Shown: piece by piece, positions 28,007-40,200 of the stretch
Layout: every line of letters begins with the position of its first letter
Position numbering within the stretch: position 1 is the first letter of the stretch
Origin: JAWWPY01 sp963822825
Lineage (GTDB): Bacteria; Actinomycetota; Actinomycetes; Streptosporangiales; Streptosporangiaceae
Reading direction: 5' to 3'
NCBI GenBank assembly: GCA_963822825.1
Contig: CAWGIW010000012.1
Coordinates: 372,001-436,000 of the forward strand
Length of the DNA: 64,000 bases
Made by a program: the position numbers and the translations under genes
The notes under the pieces: generated by a model
Seen by the model: the letters and a program-made list of their open reading frames with translations, nothing else
What the model was told of the DNA's origin: nothing
Database searches by the model: none

Positions 28007-28571
28007 GCATAATATCGCGAAGCGGTAACAATCATACGAGCAGTTACGTTATGTTGAACTACCTGTGTCAATCATGTTAAAGCACCTGATCAGGCAGTAT
28101 AGGTGAATTTTGAGAAAAGGAGCGATGCATCGACTGGCGGACCGGTCGGCGGCGACGCCGCAGGCCAGAGGGATGAGACCAGGCCCGGCTCGCCGGAGGC
28201 ACGGGCACGGCGGAGCGGATTTGGGCGCTTGAGATCTGCGGCCGGATTTGCGCGGGCGCCCTGGCGGGCGCAGCCGCGCCGAGGCGCTTCGTTTCGCCAT
28301 GCGGCAGGCGCCTAATAGCCGCCCGCGCGCGCGTTATACAACAGATCAGGGCACTTAACGTAGCTGAAATCGTTAGTTCATAATAACTTCATAATACGAC
28401 TGGTATCTCATACTGTTACTGTTTTGACGTGAAAATCCTGTAATCACGCCGGGCTGCTTGCGCGTCTGTCTTCCTGACGTCACGCAGCAGGCGACGGCGT
28501 TTCATTCGCGTGGCCCGTCAGACGCGGGATGCGTGATGGATCGCCGGACGGCGGGCCCTGGGGGACTGATC
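28007..28571. other. 565-bp intergenic region between two divergent units
   Basis: Promoter region of the leftward glycan operon and the rightward secreted-protein genes. AT-rich islands lie at 28000-28120 and 28330-28440, much lower in GC than the surroundings. No convincing gene; a 36-codon frame at 28123 with an upstream GGAG is too weak to call. Confidence 0.6.
28377..28396. promoter_or_regulatory. 11-bp-spaced direct repeat (PHO-box-like)
   Basis: TTCATAATA occurs twice, starts at 28377 and 28388, one helical turn apart. GTTCATAATAA/CTTCATAATAC partly matches the 11-bp direct repeats (GTTCACC-type) bound by PhoP in streptomycetes. It lies about 180 bp before the first secreted protein. 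Confidence 0.35.
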
Positions 28572-31500
28572 ATGAAGACTTTGCTCAGGCAGTACAGCTG
28601 GCCGCGGCGGCTCCAGCCCGCGGGCTGGAGCATGCGCTGGATCGTCCGGGCGGGCTCGGCCGCGGTGCTGATCGCCGGGCTCGTGGCCGGACCGACGGCG
28701 CCGGCCACCGCCGCCACCGCCGTGTCGCTCACCGTGACATCGAATCCGGATCCGGTCTCCACCGGCCAGGCGATGGCTTACACGATCACCGCCACGAACA
28801 CTGGCGGGTCGGCCGCGAGCGGCGTCACGATCACCGACACCATCACCGACCTGGGCACCGGCGGGGTGGCGGCGACTCCGCTGATGGATGCCAACCTGGG
28901 CAGCTGCGGCTATGACGCCACGACCAGCCAGGTGACCTGCACAGCGGCGAGCCTGGCCGCAGGCCAGGTGTGGACGGTCTCGATCACCGGGCAACTGACC
29001 GCCCCGGCCGGGACCACCCTGCCGGACACCGCCACGGTGACCGGGACGGAGTCCGGTTCCCCGTTCAGCGTGCCGGCCGGCACCTCCACCACGATCAACC
29101 CGGCCCCGCTGCCAGCCGGCTTCGCCCAGACCCAGCTCGCGCACGGCCTGAAGAATCCCGTGGTCTTCGCCTTCGCCCCGAACGGCGACATCTTCATTGG
29201 CGAGCAGTCGGGCACCATCGCGATCTATCACAGCGGCGCGCTCCTGCCGACGCCTCTGGTCACGCTGCCCAACGTCTACAGCTCTGGTGAGTGCGGGCTG
29301 CTCGGGATGGCCCTCGACCCGAACTTCGCGACCAACGGCTATGTCTACTCTCCTACACCGTTGCGATCACCAACAGCTCCGGCACGGTCCAGCCGTATGC
29401 CCGGCTGTCGCGGTTCACGGCCGCCGGCGGCACCATCAGCCCCGCCACCGAGAAGATCTTGTACCAGGGCAACCAGCTGCAGAACCTGCACCACTCGGGC
29501 AACGACCTCAAGATCGGGCCAGACGGCAAGCTGTGGTGGAGCGTCGGCGACAACGTGCCGACGATCAGCAACGGGCAGGCGCTCAACAACATCTACGGCA
29601 AGATCCTGCGGTTCAACCTGGACGGCAGCGTGCCCGGCGACAACCCGTTCGTGAACGTCCCCGGCGCCGTTCCCGGCGATCTACGCCTACGGGCTGCGCA
29701 ACCCGTTCCGCTTCACCTTCCTGCCGGGCGGCCAGGCCATGACCGAGGACACCGGCTCCAGCTACTGGGAGGAGATGGACACCATCCAGCCAGGCGGCAA
29801 CTACGGCTGGCCGTTCTTCGAGGGCAACTGCTTCAGCTGCGGCTATATCAGCCCGGCGTACGCCTACGGGCACTACCCGGTGGACGGTGCCACCTCGGCG
29901 ATCGCCGCCTACTCGGGCAGCACGTTCCCCCAGCAGTACGACCACATGGTGTTCTTCGGCGATTACAACCGCGGCGACATCGAGGCGGTCTCCTTCGACC
30001 CGAGCTACAGACCGAGGTCTCCGACAGCGTCTTCGACACGAACGCCGGCACCATCGCTGATCTGCAGGAGGGCCCGGACGGCAACCTGTACTTCGTCAGC
30101 ATCTTCGAGGGCACGCTTCACTGAGATCACCGCGCCGGGGCCGTTCCTGCCCACGGCCAAGGCGTCCGTCGACTCCTGCGGCCGGGTCAGCCCCGCTGAC
30201 CGCGGCGTTCTCCTCCGCGGGATCCAGCGACCCGTATGGCCTGCCGCTCAGCTACTCGTGGGACTTCGGCGACGGCATGACCTCGGCCAGCGCCGAACCC
30301 CTCACACGTCTACCCGACGGCCGGCACCTACACCGCCAAGCTGACGGTGAGCGATGGGACGCAGACCGGCGTCGTCCACGACCGGTCGATCGTCGGCCAG
30401 ACGCCGCCGACGGCCTCGATCACCGCCCCGGCGACCTACAACGCCGGGGACACCGTGTCGCTTCAGCGGCACCGCCACCGACCCGGCGGACGGCACGCTG
30501 CCCGCGCTATGACTACACCTGGCAGGTCGACTTCATCAGCAACGGCGTCGCTCAGCCGTCCTACACCGACGAGGTCGCCGACCCGTTCTACGGGCCGGTC
30601 ACCGGCAGCACGTCGGGCAGCTTCCAGATCCCCACCGACCCCTCCCAGACGCCGTCCAGCTACTACCGGATCACGCTGACCGTGACCGACTCCCGCGGCC
30701 TGCAGACGGTGGTGACCAAGGACATCCACCCGAACCTGACCAGCTGGTCGACCAGCACGAGCGTGCCGGGGCGCCGGTTACTGCGTGGACGGCGCCTGGC
30801 ACACCGGGACCATTCAGCACCCAGGACGTGGTCGGCGTCCACCACGTGCTGACCGGCATGCCGCTGGCCCAGACCATCGGCGGGACGCGCTACCGGTTCG
30901 CCGGCTGGGCCGACGGCAGCGCGCTGACCGACTCGTTTACGGCCGGCGTGACCCCGGCGACCTATACCGCCGATTATGAAGCGGTACAGACCACCATGCC
31001 CGCGCCGTGGCAGAGCGCCGACGTCGGCGCCCCGATCACCTCCGGGACAGCCGACTACTCCCCAGCGACCAGACCTTCTACGTGGACGGGTCGGGCGCGG
31101 ACGTGTACGGCGCCAATGACCAGTCCCACTACGTGTACCAGACCCTGCACCGGCGACGGGACGCATCGTCGCCCGGGTGCGCTACCAGACCGAATCCTCG
31201 ACCCTGGGCCAAGGCCGGCGTCATGATCAGGCAGTCGGCGACCGCCGGGTCGAACTTCGTGGACGCCCTGGTCGACGCCCGACGTCAGCCCGAATACGCC
31301 CAACTTCAACGGCGTGGGCTGCGATGCCAACGGCTGCGTCAGCCCGCTGCCGCCCGTCGTCCCGGCCGACCGGCTACGGCGTCAGGATGCAGTACACCGG
31401 CTCACACGTCGGCCACCGGGCCCGCCCTGGCCGGCTATGCCTCGCCCGAACAAGTGGCTCAAGCTCACCAGGTCCGGCAGCACATTCACGTCCTACGAGT

Positions 31501-32216
31501 CCACCGACGGGGCGCACTGGACGCAGATCGGCGTCGCAACGGTCGGCATGACCGGCCCGGCGACCATCGGCCTGTTCGTGACCGCGCACAACATCGGCCA
31601 GCTCAGCACGGCGGCCTTCGACAACGTCCAGGTGAGCGGCTCGATCCCGCCGCCGCCGCCCGGCCCGCTGCCGTCGCCGTGGGCCGACACGGACGTCGGC
31701 TCGCCCGGCCCTCGCCGGGTCGGCCGGCTACAGCCAACGGCGTGTTCACCGTGAACGGCGCCGGCGCCGACATCTGGGGCACCAGCGACCAGTTCAACTA
31801 CGTCAACCAGCCGCTGTCCGGCAACGGCACCCTGCGTCGCCCGGCTGACCTCGATGACGCAACACGAGCTCCAACGCCAAGGCCGGCGTCATGATCAAGC
31901 AGTCGGCCACGGCCGGGCTCGAACTACTGCTGATCTCCAGTCGGCCCCCCGGGCGACATCAAGGTCCAGTACGACTTCAACGGATCCGCCGGCGGCGGCA
32001 CCTATACGTTCCCGAACGTGTGGATGAAGCTGGTCAGCCTCAACGGCAAGATCACCGCCTACCTGTCCAGCGACGGCAGTCGCCTGGACCAGCGTGGTGT
32101 CCAAGACGCTGGCCATCACCAGCCCGGCGACGATCGGGCTCTTCGAGTGCTCGCACAACACCTCCGCGCTCGGCACGGCGACCTTCGACAACGTCAGCTT
32201 CACCCCCGGACCGTGA
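28572..32216 (+). pseudogene. Large secreted sorbosone/PQQ-sugar-dehydrogenase-like protein, many frameshifts
   Basis: A signal peptide (about residues 1-48, ending in APATAATA) is followed by a DUF11-type repeat (SNPDPVSTGQAMAYTITATN). Then comes a propeller of the glucose/sorbosone dehydrogenase type: FAFAPNGDIFIGEQSGTI, GLLGMALDPNFATNGYVY, GNDLKIGPDGKLWWSVGDN, YGLRNPFRF and LQEGPDGNLYF. A PKD domain (LSYSWDFGDGMTSAS), another Ig-like part and two beta-sandwich modules (AKAGVMIRQSATAGS, AKAGVMIKQSATAG) complete it. I estimate about 1,200 residues in one original frame, now cut by eight or more shifts. Role: a secreted or wall-attached sugar-binding or oxidising protein; the catalytic residues were not checked. 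Confidence 0.7.
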
Positions 32217-32227
32217 GGGCGCCCCCG

Positions 32228-35200
32228 ATGCACATGATGATCACCGGGCGCGCGCCGCTGGGCCGCGGCGCTGGCTGCGGGCCTGCTTGGGCTGGCTCCG
32301 CTGACGGCGCCGCCCGCCGCCGCCACCGCTACCACTCCGGCCGCCACCACTGCCACCGCGGGTCCGGCGGGCGCCGCGGCGACCTCCCAGGACTGGCCGA
32401 CGTACCTGCAGAACGCGGCTCGGACCAGCGCCACGACCGACGCCACCCTCACCACCGCGGGCGCCCCGAACCTGGCGCTGGACTGGACGTACCAGACCGG
32501 CGGCCCGGTCGCCACCTCGGCGTCGGTCGTCGGCACGACGGCCTACGTCGGCTCGTGGGATGGCTACGAGTACGCCATCAACACCACGACCGGCGCGCTG
32601 ATCTGGAAGACCGACACCGGCATCACCACCGACCCCGGCTGCAACCCGGCCACGATCGGCATCACCTCGGCCGCGGCCGTCGTCGGCGGAGTGGTCTACG
32701 TGGGCGGCGGCGGCCCGTACTTCTACGCCCTCGACGCCGGCACGGGTGCCGTCCTGTGGAAGGTCTACACCGGCGACAACAGTCAGGCGGGAGCGCACTA
32801 TAACTGGTCGAGCCCGCTCATCGTGAACGGGTACGCCTACATCGGGATCGCCAGCAACTGCGACAACCCGCTGGTGCAGGGCCAGTTGCTCCAGGTGCCG
32901 ATCTCCGGCGCGCAGCAGGGCCAGGTCATCAACACCTACAACTTCGTGCCCAACGGACAGGTGGGCGGCGGTGTCTGGACCACGCCGACGTACGACGCCG
33001 CGACCAACACCATCTTCCTGTCCACGGGCACTCTCGCCGGCTTCACGCAGACCCAGTCGCAGGCGATCGTCGCGCTGAACGCCACGAGCCTGGCGTACGA
33101 GAGCTCCTGGCAGCTTCCGTTCGGCGCCTCGATCGCGGACTCCGACTGGAGCACGACGCCCACCCTGACCACCGACCCGGCCGGTGACCAGCTGATGTCG
33201 GTGGCCAACAAGAACGGCATCCTCTACACGTTCAACCGCAACAACCTGTCCGCCGGGCCCATCTGGCAGAAGCAGATCGCCATCGGCGGCACGTGCCCGA
33301 CCTGCGGCGACGGGACGATTGCGTCGGGGATCTTCGCGAACGGCGTGCTCTATTACGCCGGCGGCCACAACGTGCGCAGCGGCCACGGCGGCGGCGGCTC
33401 GGTCAGTGCCTTCGACCCCGGCACCGGCGCGGTCCTGTGGAGCCGCCAGACCGACCAGCCCATCCTGGGCTCGCCCGCCTACGTCAACGGCATGATCGGC
33501 GAGGTCGAGGGCTCGACGTTCGAGGTGCTCGATGCCGCCAACGGCCATCTGCTCTACTCCTACCTGATGCCGAAGCCGGTCTACGGCGCCATCTCTGTCG
33601 CGCAGGGCCAGTTCTACGTCGGCGCGGTGGACGGCAAGCTGTACGCCTTCGGCCAGGGCGCCGCCCCGGCGACGCCGCCCGCGGACCCGAACTGCCCGCC
33701 GGGCTTCACCTGCCAGGACATTCACGGCCCGGCCAAGGGCAGCGAGCAGTCCAGCGGTGGCGTGCTCACCGTGACCGCGAGCGGCAGCGACGTCAAGGGC
33801 ACCGGCGACCAGTTCCGGTTCATCAGCGAGCCGGTCAGTGGCGACGCCCAGACCAGTGCCACAATCACTGCTCAGTCCCCGCAGGCCGGGCTGACCCAGC
33901 AGGCGGGGCTGATGGCCCGGCAGAGCGCCGCGATCAGCTCGCCTTTCTACTCCATCCTGTCCTACCCCAACGACTCGCCACCGGACCTGCAGGTCTGGTA
34001 CCGGTCGACGTGGGCGAAGAACCCGGTGCTGCTGGCCAAGTGGACGCCGGGCACCATGCCCGTGTCGGTCATGATCCAGCGGGAGGGAAACCTCTTCAGC
34101 GCCGGCGTCTCCACCGACGGCACGAACTACAGCGCGATCCCTGGCAGCACCGTAAGCGTCGACCTGCCCACCACGACCATGCAGGGCATCGCCGTCGCGT
34201 CCGGGTCGGGCAGCAAGTACGGCACCGCCTCGTTCAGCAACATCACGGCGGGCGCGCCGGTCACGACCACGCTGGCCGCGCCCGGACCCGCCGACCCGTG
34301 CCCGGCCAGCTGGACATGCTCGGATCTGGGTAACCCGAGCCCGGCCGGCGACACCACCGGGTCGGGCGGCTCGCTCACGCTGGCCGGCACCGGCACCGGC
34401 TTCGGCGGCAGCTCCGATTCCGTGCACTTTGTCTATCAGCCGGTTGCGGGCAACCAGTCGGTCAGCGCGCAGGTGGCGACCCAGGCCGGGCACGCCCGCG
34501 AAGACGCAGGACGGCCTGATGATGCGGGCCAGCGCGAGCCCCACCGCACCCATGTACAGCGTCTACCTCAGCCCCGGCGGCACCGCCGCCACCGTGCAGT
34601 GGCGGGTCAGCGATGGCATCCAGTACGGGCACAACATCCCGGTGCCGTCCACGAGCTCGCCGGCCTACCTGAAGATCGTCCGGTACCAGGACACCACCGT
34701 CAGCCCGCCGGTGACGTATTTCTCCACGCTCACCTCCGCCGATGGGAGTACCTGGACGCCCGTGCTCGGGTCGAGCGTGGCCCTGGATTTCGGTTCTGGC
34801 AATTACCTGGCTGGGCTGGCCGCCACCACCGGGACTACCGGCGCCACCACGCCCGCGACCTTCGCCAACGTCAGCGTCGCCGCCGTGACCTCGCCCCCGC
34901 CGTCGGTCTGCGCGACGGGATTCACCTGCGCCGACATCGGCGGCCCCGGCGTTCCGGCCGGCAATCAGATCTACAGCAACGGCACCTGGACGGTTCAGGC
35001 GAGCGGCGACATCTGGTCGGTGTACGACGAGTTCCGATACGCCTACCAGAACTTCCCGGGCAGCGGCGGCGCGGCGAACGGGGATGGCACCTTCAGCGCC
35101 CGCGTCGTCTCTCAGGCGAATGTCGGACCGTGGACCCGCTCCGGTGTCATGATCCGCGCCGGAACCGATCCCCAGGCGCCGTACTACGGCGTCTTCGCCA

Positions 35201-36663
35201 CCCCGCAGCACGGCGTCATCGTGCAGTGGCGCGGCTCCCAGGCGGGCCAGACCAGCCAGCTGGTCGGCCCGGCCGCCACGACGCCGGTCTTCGTGGAGGC
35301 GTCCCGGTATACCGACACCGCCCACGGCGTGGTGTACTACAGCGCTTATACGTCCGCTGACGGCGTGACCTGGACCCTGGTGCCCGGCTCCACCGTGGCG
35401 CTTAACCTGCCCGGCCAGCTCGTGGCGGGTCTGGCCAGCGACGCCAACAGCTCCACCAACCTCACGGTCTCCACCTTCGACAACGTGACCCAGGGCTCGC
35501 CGCAGGCGCTGCCGAACCTCTGCCCGGCCGCCTGGACCTGCGTGGATATCGGCGGGGCGCTCCCGCCCGGTCAGGACAGCCTGAGCGCGGGCACCTGGAC
35601 CGAGAGTGGCGGCGGCGGTGACATCTGGGGCACCGCGGACGCCTTCCACTTCGTCTCGCAGACGCTGGCCGCCGACGGCACGGTCACCGCCCACGTCACC
35701 GCGCAGCAGAACACCTCCGTCTGGGCCAAGGCCGGTGTGATGATGCGGGCCACCACCGATCCCGGCTCGCCCTACTACGGGGTGTTCGCCACCCCCGGCA
35801 ACGGGATTGACGTGCAATGGCGAACCGCTCAGGGTGGCTCAAGCGGCCAGCTGCTGGCGGCGGGGACTGTGCCCGTGTATCTCATGGTGGGCCGCTACAC
35901 CGCGGGCGGCCAAACCTACTACACCGCGTACACGTCGCCCGATGGGAGCACCTGGACCGCGATCCAGGGCTCCACCCTGGCTCTCGGCATGGCCGGGTCG
36001 CTGCTGGCCGGCATCGCGATTACGTCGCACAACCAGGGCACCGCGTCAGCCGTGACGCTCGACACGGTGTCGGCCGCCCCGGGTGAGCTCGCCCCGCCCG
36101 GGGGCTGCCCGAGCGCCTGGGCCTGCACCGACGTCGGCACCGTGGCCCCCGGTCCGGGCAGCCAGACGCTGTCTGGGGGCACCTGGAACGTGGTCGGCGG
36201 CGGGGGCGACATCTGGGGCACCGCGGACGCCTTTCACTTTGTCTCGCAGTCCCTGGCGGCCGACGGCAGCATCGGCGCGCAGATCGCCTCGCAAACCAAC
36301 ACGTCCGCCTGGGCCAAGGCTGGGCTGATGATGCGGGCCACCACCGATCCCGGCTCGCCCTACTACGCGGTGTTCGCCACGCCCGGCAACGGGATCGCGG
36401 TGCAATGGCGCACGGCGCCGGGCGGGTCCAGCAGCCAGGCCAGCACGGCTGGCACGCTTCCCGAGTACGTGCGGATCACCAGGGCCGGCACGACGTTCTC
36501 CGCGTACACCTCGCCCGACGGCGTCACCTGGACGCTGGTGCCAGGCTCCGCTGTCTCGCTCGCCAACCTCAGCGGCGCCCTGCTCAGGGGCTTCGCCGTC
36601 ACCTCGCACAACACTGGGCAGCTCAGCACCGTAGTGCTGAATTCGGTAGTGACAACTCCATAG
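32228..36663 (+). CDS. Giant secreted PQQ-type beta-propeller protein with five beta-sandwich modules (copy A)
   Basis: About 1,470 residues after correcting shifts near 32250 and 34490. A signal peptide (WAAALAAGLLGLAPLTAPPA) precedes a PQQ-like propeller of about 440 residues with repeated blades: TTAYVGSWDGYEYAINTTTG, GAVLWKVYTGDNSQAG, GTGAVLWSRQTDQPILG. Four cysteines stand out (GCNP, NCDNP, CPTCGDG). Then five modules of about 190 residues follow, each with CxxxxTCxDIG, a Gly-rich strand, AKAGVMMRATTDPGSPYY, and AYTSPDGSTWT, resembling the DUF1349 / concanavalin-like fold. Modules 4 and 5 are nearly identical in DNA stretches 588 bp apart. Closely related to 40201-44669. Possibly binds a polymer at the cell surface; no enzyme activity can be claimed. 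Confidence 0.75.
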
Positions 36664-36685
36664 ACCTGACACGAGGGGAATACAC

Positions 36686-38785
36686 ATGCTGAGCCGGACC
36701 AGCACGCGCGGGCCGACCGTCCTGTTGCTCACGGCGCTGCTGGCCCTGGGGATGCTGGCGGCGCCGGCCGTCTCGTCCGCCGCGCCGGTGGCCGGCGGCC
36801 TGTCGGTGTCCGTTGGCTACGCCGAGGACAAGGAGATCAACACGCCCGATCCGACGGCGTTCCCGCTTCCCTGGGCCGGGTCGCCGAACACGATCTTCCT
36901 GGGCGGGACCGTCCCGGGGCAGACAGCCTGCGGCACGCTCACGGTCTGCTATGACGCGGGAGCGATCAGGCTGGACAACAACGGGCTCGCGCCGGTCACC
37001 GTGAGCAGCGTCTCGGCCGATATCCACTCCTCGATACCCGGCGGCAAGCTGTTCAGCAACCTCTGGGGCTCGTTCACCGTCCCGGGGGGCGAGAGCGTGA
37101 TCCTGACCGAGAACCCGCCCGCCAGCAACCCGGGCTACGACAACTTCGACACGAGCGGGTACCCGGGCAACAACTGCACGCCGGTCACCGTCGCACCCAC
37201 GGTCACCGTCACGGTGGGCGGCGTCGCCACCACCCTGACGGACAGCAACCACGTTCTCGACACCCGCGGCATCGACCTGGGCTTCTGCCCGCCGAAGCAC
37301 AACGAATCCATCCAGTGGCAGCCGATCGGCGCCACGGGGACCGGTCACGCGACGCTGAGCCTGGGCCCGGCCACCGCCACGGCCTTCACCGGGCAGCAGG
37401 TCACCGAGACGGCCGCGCTCCTCGACGGCAGCGGGGCCGGCCTGCCGCACGCGACCGTCAACTTCTCCGTGACCAGCGGGCCCGACGCGGGACTGTCGGG
37501 CACCGCCGTGACCGACGCTAACGGCCACGCGGCATTCAGCTATACCGGCGCCGGGGACGGCGAGGATGCCGTGACCGCCAGCGTGACCACCGTCGGCAGC
37601 TTCCAGTCCAGCGCCACCCGGGTGATCTGGACCGACGACTCGGCGGCGGGCTGGACCTCGGGCGACATCGGGAACGCGGCGCCGGCTGGCGGCCAGGCCC
37701 TTGACCCCAGCAGCGGCACCTGGACGATCCAGGGCGGCGGCAGCGGTATCGGCGGGACGGCCGACCAGTTCCACTTCCTCTGGAAGACCCTGCCCCCCGG
37801 CGGAGGGGTCGGCGCCCGCATCACCTCGCAGACCCCCGCGGGCTCCTCGGGCGAGGCCGGAGTGATGCTGCGGGCCAGCACCGATCCCGGCTCCCCGTAC
37901 TACGCGGCGTTCGTAACGCCCAGGGGGGCCCTCACCGTCCAGGATCGGGCCACCCAGGGCGGTGCGGTGAGCGCGGTGGCCAGCTCGTCAGGCGCCATTC
38001 CGGCGTACCTGTGGGTCACCGAGGCCGGAAACACCGTCACCGCGTACGGGTCCAGTGACGGTTACCTGTGGGTGCCGATCGCCGGGTCGGCGGCCACCCT
38101 GAACCTGGGGGCCAGCCCGCTGGCCGGGCTGGCGGTGACCTCGGGGAACGCCGCGGCGCTGAGCGCGGCCACGATGGACCGCGCAGTCGTGTCGGCGGCG
38201 CCGCCCGCGCCCGCCCCGCCCGTGCCCTGCCCGGCGCCATGGGCCTGCGCCGACATCGGCACCCCGGCCCCGGCCGGAAGCCAGTCGTTCGACCCGAACA
38301 GCGGCACCTGGACGATCAGCGGCGGCGGGGCCGACATCACCGGGACCTCGGACCAGTTCCGCTTGGTCAGCCAGACGCTGACCGGCGATGGCAGCGTCAT
38401 CGCCCACGTCACCTCGCAGGCCAACACGAGTTCCTCGGCCAAGGCCGGCCCGATGTTCCGGGCGAGCGCCGATCCCGCCGCGCCCGAGTACTCGGTGCTG
38501 GTCAGCCCCGGGCAAGGGATCAAGGTGCAGGTCCGGAAAACCCAGGGCGGCAGCACCACCAAGCTGGCCAACCCCGCCGGCACCGTGCCTGCCTACCTGA
38601 AGATCACCCGATCCGGCAGCACGTTCACGGCCTATACCTCCGCCGACGGGGTGACCTGGACACTGATACCGGGCTCGACGGTAACCCTGAGCCTCGGGCC
38701 TTCGCTGCTGGCCGGGCTGGCGGTGACATCACACCACAGCGGCGCCCTGAGCCAGGTCACCATGGACGGTGTGACGGCTGGCTGA
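36686..38785 (+). CDS. Secreted protein with Ig-like (Big_1) domain and two beta-sandwich modules
   Basis: 699 residues, intact. Signal peptide residues 1-33 (LLLTALLALGMLAAPAVSSA). Residues 35-205 form an unrecognised domain with cysteine pairs (ACGTLTVC, NNCTPV, GFCPPKHN). Residues 215-305 are a bacterial Ig-like domain of the Big_1 type (AALLDGSGAGLPHATVNFSV, GHAAFSYTGAGDGEDAVTA). Two modules of the same family as in the neighbours follow (EAGVMLRASTDPGSPYY, AKAGPMFRASADPAAPEY). The ATG is 22 bp after the previous stop with GAGGGGA upstream, so it is the second gene of a two-gene unit. Likely adhesive or polymer-binding. Confidence 0.85.
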   Translation: MLSRTSTRGPTVLLLTALLALGMLAAPAVSSAAPVAGGLSVSVGYAEDKEINTPDPTAFPLPWAGSPNTIFLGGTVPGQTACGTLTVCYDAGAIRLDNNGLAPVTVSSVSADIHSSIPGGKLFSNLWGSFTVPGGESVILTENPPASNPGYDNFDTSGYPGNNCTPVTVAPTVTVTVGGVATTLTDSNHVLDTRGIDLGFCPPKHNESIQWQPIGATGTGHATLSLGPATATAFTGQQVTETAALLDGSGAGLPHATVNFSVTSGPDAGLSGTAVTDANGHAAFSYTGAGDGEDAVTASVTTVGSFQSSATRVIWTDDSAAGWTSGDIGNAAPAGGQALDPSSGTWTIQGGGSGIGGTADQFHFLWKTLPPGGGVGARITSQTPAGSSGEAGVMLRASTDPGSPYYAAFVTPRGALTVQDRATQGGAVSAVASSSGAIPAYLWVTEAGNTVTAYGSSDGYLWVPIAGSAATLNLGASPLAGLAVTSGNAAALSAATMDRAVVSAAPPAPAPPVPCPAPWACADIGTPAPAGSQSFDPNSGTWTISGGGADITGTSDQFRLVSQTLTGDGSVIAHVTSQANTSSSAKAGPMFRASADPAAPEYSVLVSPGQGIKVQVRKTQGGSTTKLANPAGTVPAYLKITRSGSTFTAYTSADGVTWTLIPGSTVTLSLGPSLLAGLAVTSHHSGALSQVTMDGVTAG

Positions 38786-38825
38786 GGCGCGGGAGGCCGG
38801 CCGTCAGCCGCCCAGCGTGAGCCCG

Positions 38826-40180
38826 TCAGCCCGGGGTGGGCGGGGAGCCCGCCAGCACGTATACGGCGGTGGCGTGAGCGGCCAGATGCACCCGCACCCC
38901 GGTGGTCACCGGCAGGTCCCGGTGCGCCCAGGCGTCCCGGAGGCTGGCTGGCCGGGCGTTCCGGCCGAGCTGGGCCCAGCTGAAGACGGCGGCGGCTGGG
39001 GCGTCGGTGAGGTTGACGATGGCGACCGCCGTCCGGCCGCCGGCCAGTGGCTTGCGCCAGATCTGCCAGCCAGCCGGTCCCGGGACCAGGTTCGCGGGGT
39101 GGCCGAGCGGATCCTGATCGAGGGCGATGATCTCCCGGTTGAGCAGGACCCGGCTGGCGAGGTCGGTTCCGCGCATCAGGCGCGGATCGTTGCCGGCGAT
39201 AAGTGGTGCTGACCACATCGCCCAGATGGAGAAGTTGGTCATGGCCTCGGCCGGGTCCAGCGCATCGCTGGTGAGATCCTGGCCGCCGGGGGACTCGCCG
39301 GAGGTGCCGACCTCCAGCATGTCCGGGTCGACAAAGTGGCCGGGGCCGGCCAGCGCCGCCTGGACGCGTACCCCGGGCGAGGTCAGGTAGTCGAAGACGC
39401 CTTCGTGGTACACGCGGTCGTAGCAGCGCCGGGCCGTCGGGGACGGCGCCCTGGACTGGTTGTACCAGCTCCCGCAGATGTCGCCGCCGACCCGCCAGCT
39501 GGTGGCCACGGTTCGCGCCCAGGACGCGACCGTCGGGGCGCCGCCGGCGTTGATGGACAGGATCATCGGGCGGTGCGTCGCGTCGAGGCCGCCCGCCATT
39601 GCCTGGCGATAGCCGCGGCGGCGGCAGGTGCGTAGCTGGCGTTGCACCAGTCGAGCTTGACGTAGTCCACGCCCCAGGCGGCGAAGGTGCGGGCGTCGGC
39701 ACTGACGTGCCCGGCGCTGCCGGTGCGGCCCGCGCACGAGCGCGGGCCAGGCGTCGTGTAGATGCCGAAGTCGAAGCCCTCGCGGTGCACGAAGCGGGCG
39801 AGCCGTTTGATGCCGCACGGGAACAGCCGTGTATCCGCGGTGATCTGCCCGGCCGCGGTCCGCGGACCCTGCCACCCGTCATCCAGGATCACGTAACGGT
39901 ACCCGGCGGCGCGCATGCCGTTGCGTGCCATCGCCTTCACGACCGTGACGATCAGGGACTGATCGAACGTGGTCCCGAAGGTGTTGAAGGGATTGAAGCC
40001 CATCGCGGGCCGCATCGGGTCCACTGGCGGCGGAGTCCGGGCCGGCGTCGCGACCAGATCACGGCAGGCGCCCGTCGCGGCGGGCGTGGCCGCCGGGGCC
40101 CGGCTGGTACAGCCGGACATGATTATGACCGCGGCGGCGGCCAGCATGGCCGTGCGCACCGGGGTCCGGTAATCCGCCAT
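38826..40180 (-). CDS. Secreted GH27 alpha-galactosidase-like lipoprotein, one frameshift
   Basis: About 450 residues. The signal peptide ends in a lipobox-like MSGCTS (residues 18-26), so it is probably a lipoprotein. GH27/clan D signatures: MGFNPFNTFG (usual MGWNSWNTF), YVILDDGWQG, GVDYVKLDWCN with the nucleophile Asp, and MTNFSIWAMWSAPLIAGNDPR. Two frames join near 39603 by adding one G. GH27 enzymes release alpha-linked galactose or related sugars. It sits 20 bp after the stop of a giant propeller protein on the same strand and converges with the Ig-domain gene. Confidence 0.85.
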
Positions 40181-40200
40181 CTGTGCCCGGCCGCCGGGGT

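Noticed and set aside
28123..28233. 36-codon ORF with a GGAG upstream in the intergenic region
   Set aside because: No homology feature; Arg/Gly-rich composition typical of random GC-rich sequence.
32241..34553. 770-codon minus-strand frame opposite the propeller gene
   Set aside because: Arg/Gly-rich shadow; plus strand has clear propeller and signal peptide.
38786..38825. Terminator between convergent Ig-domain and alpha-galactosidase genes
   Set aside because: Short gap of GC-rich sequence without a T-run or clear stem.
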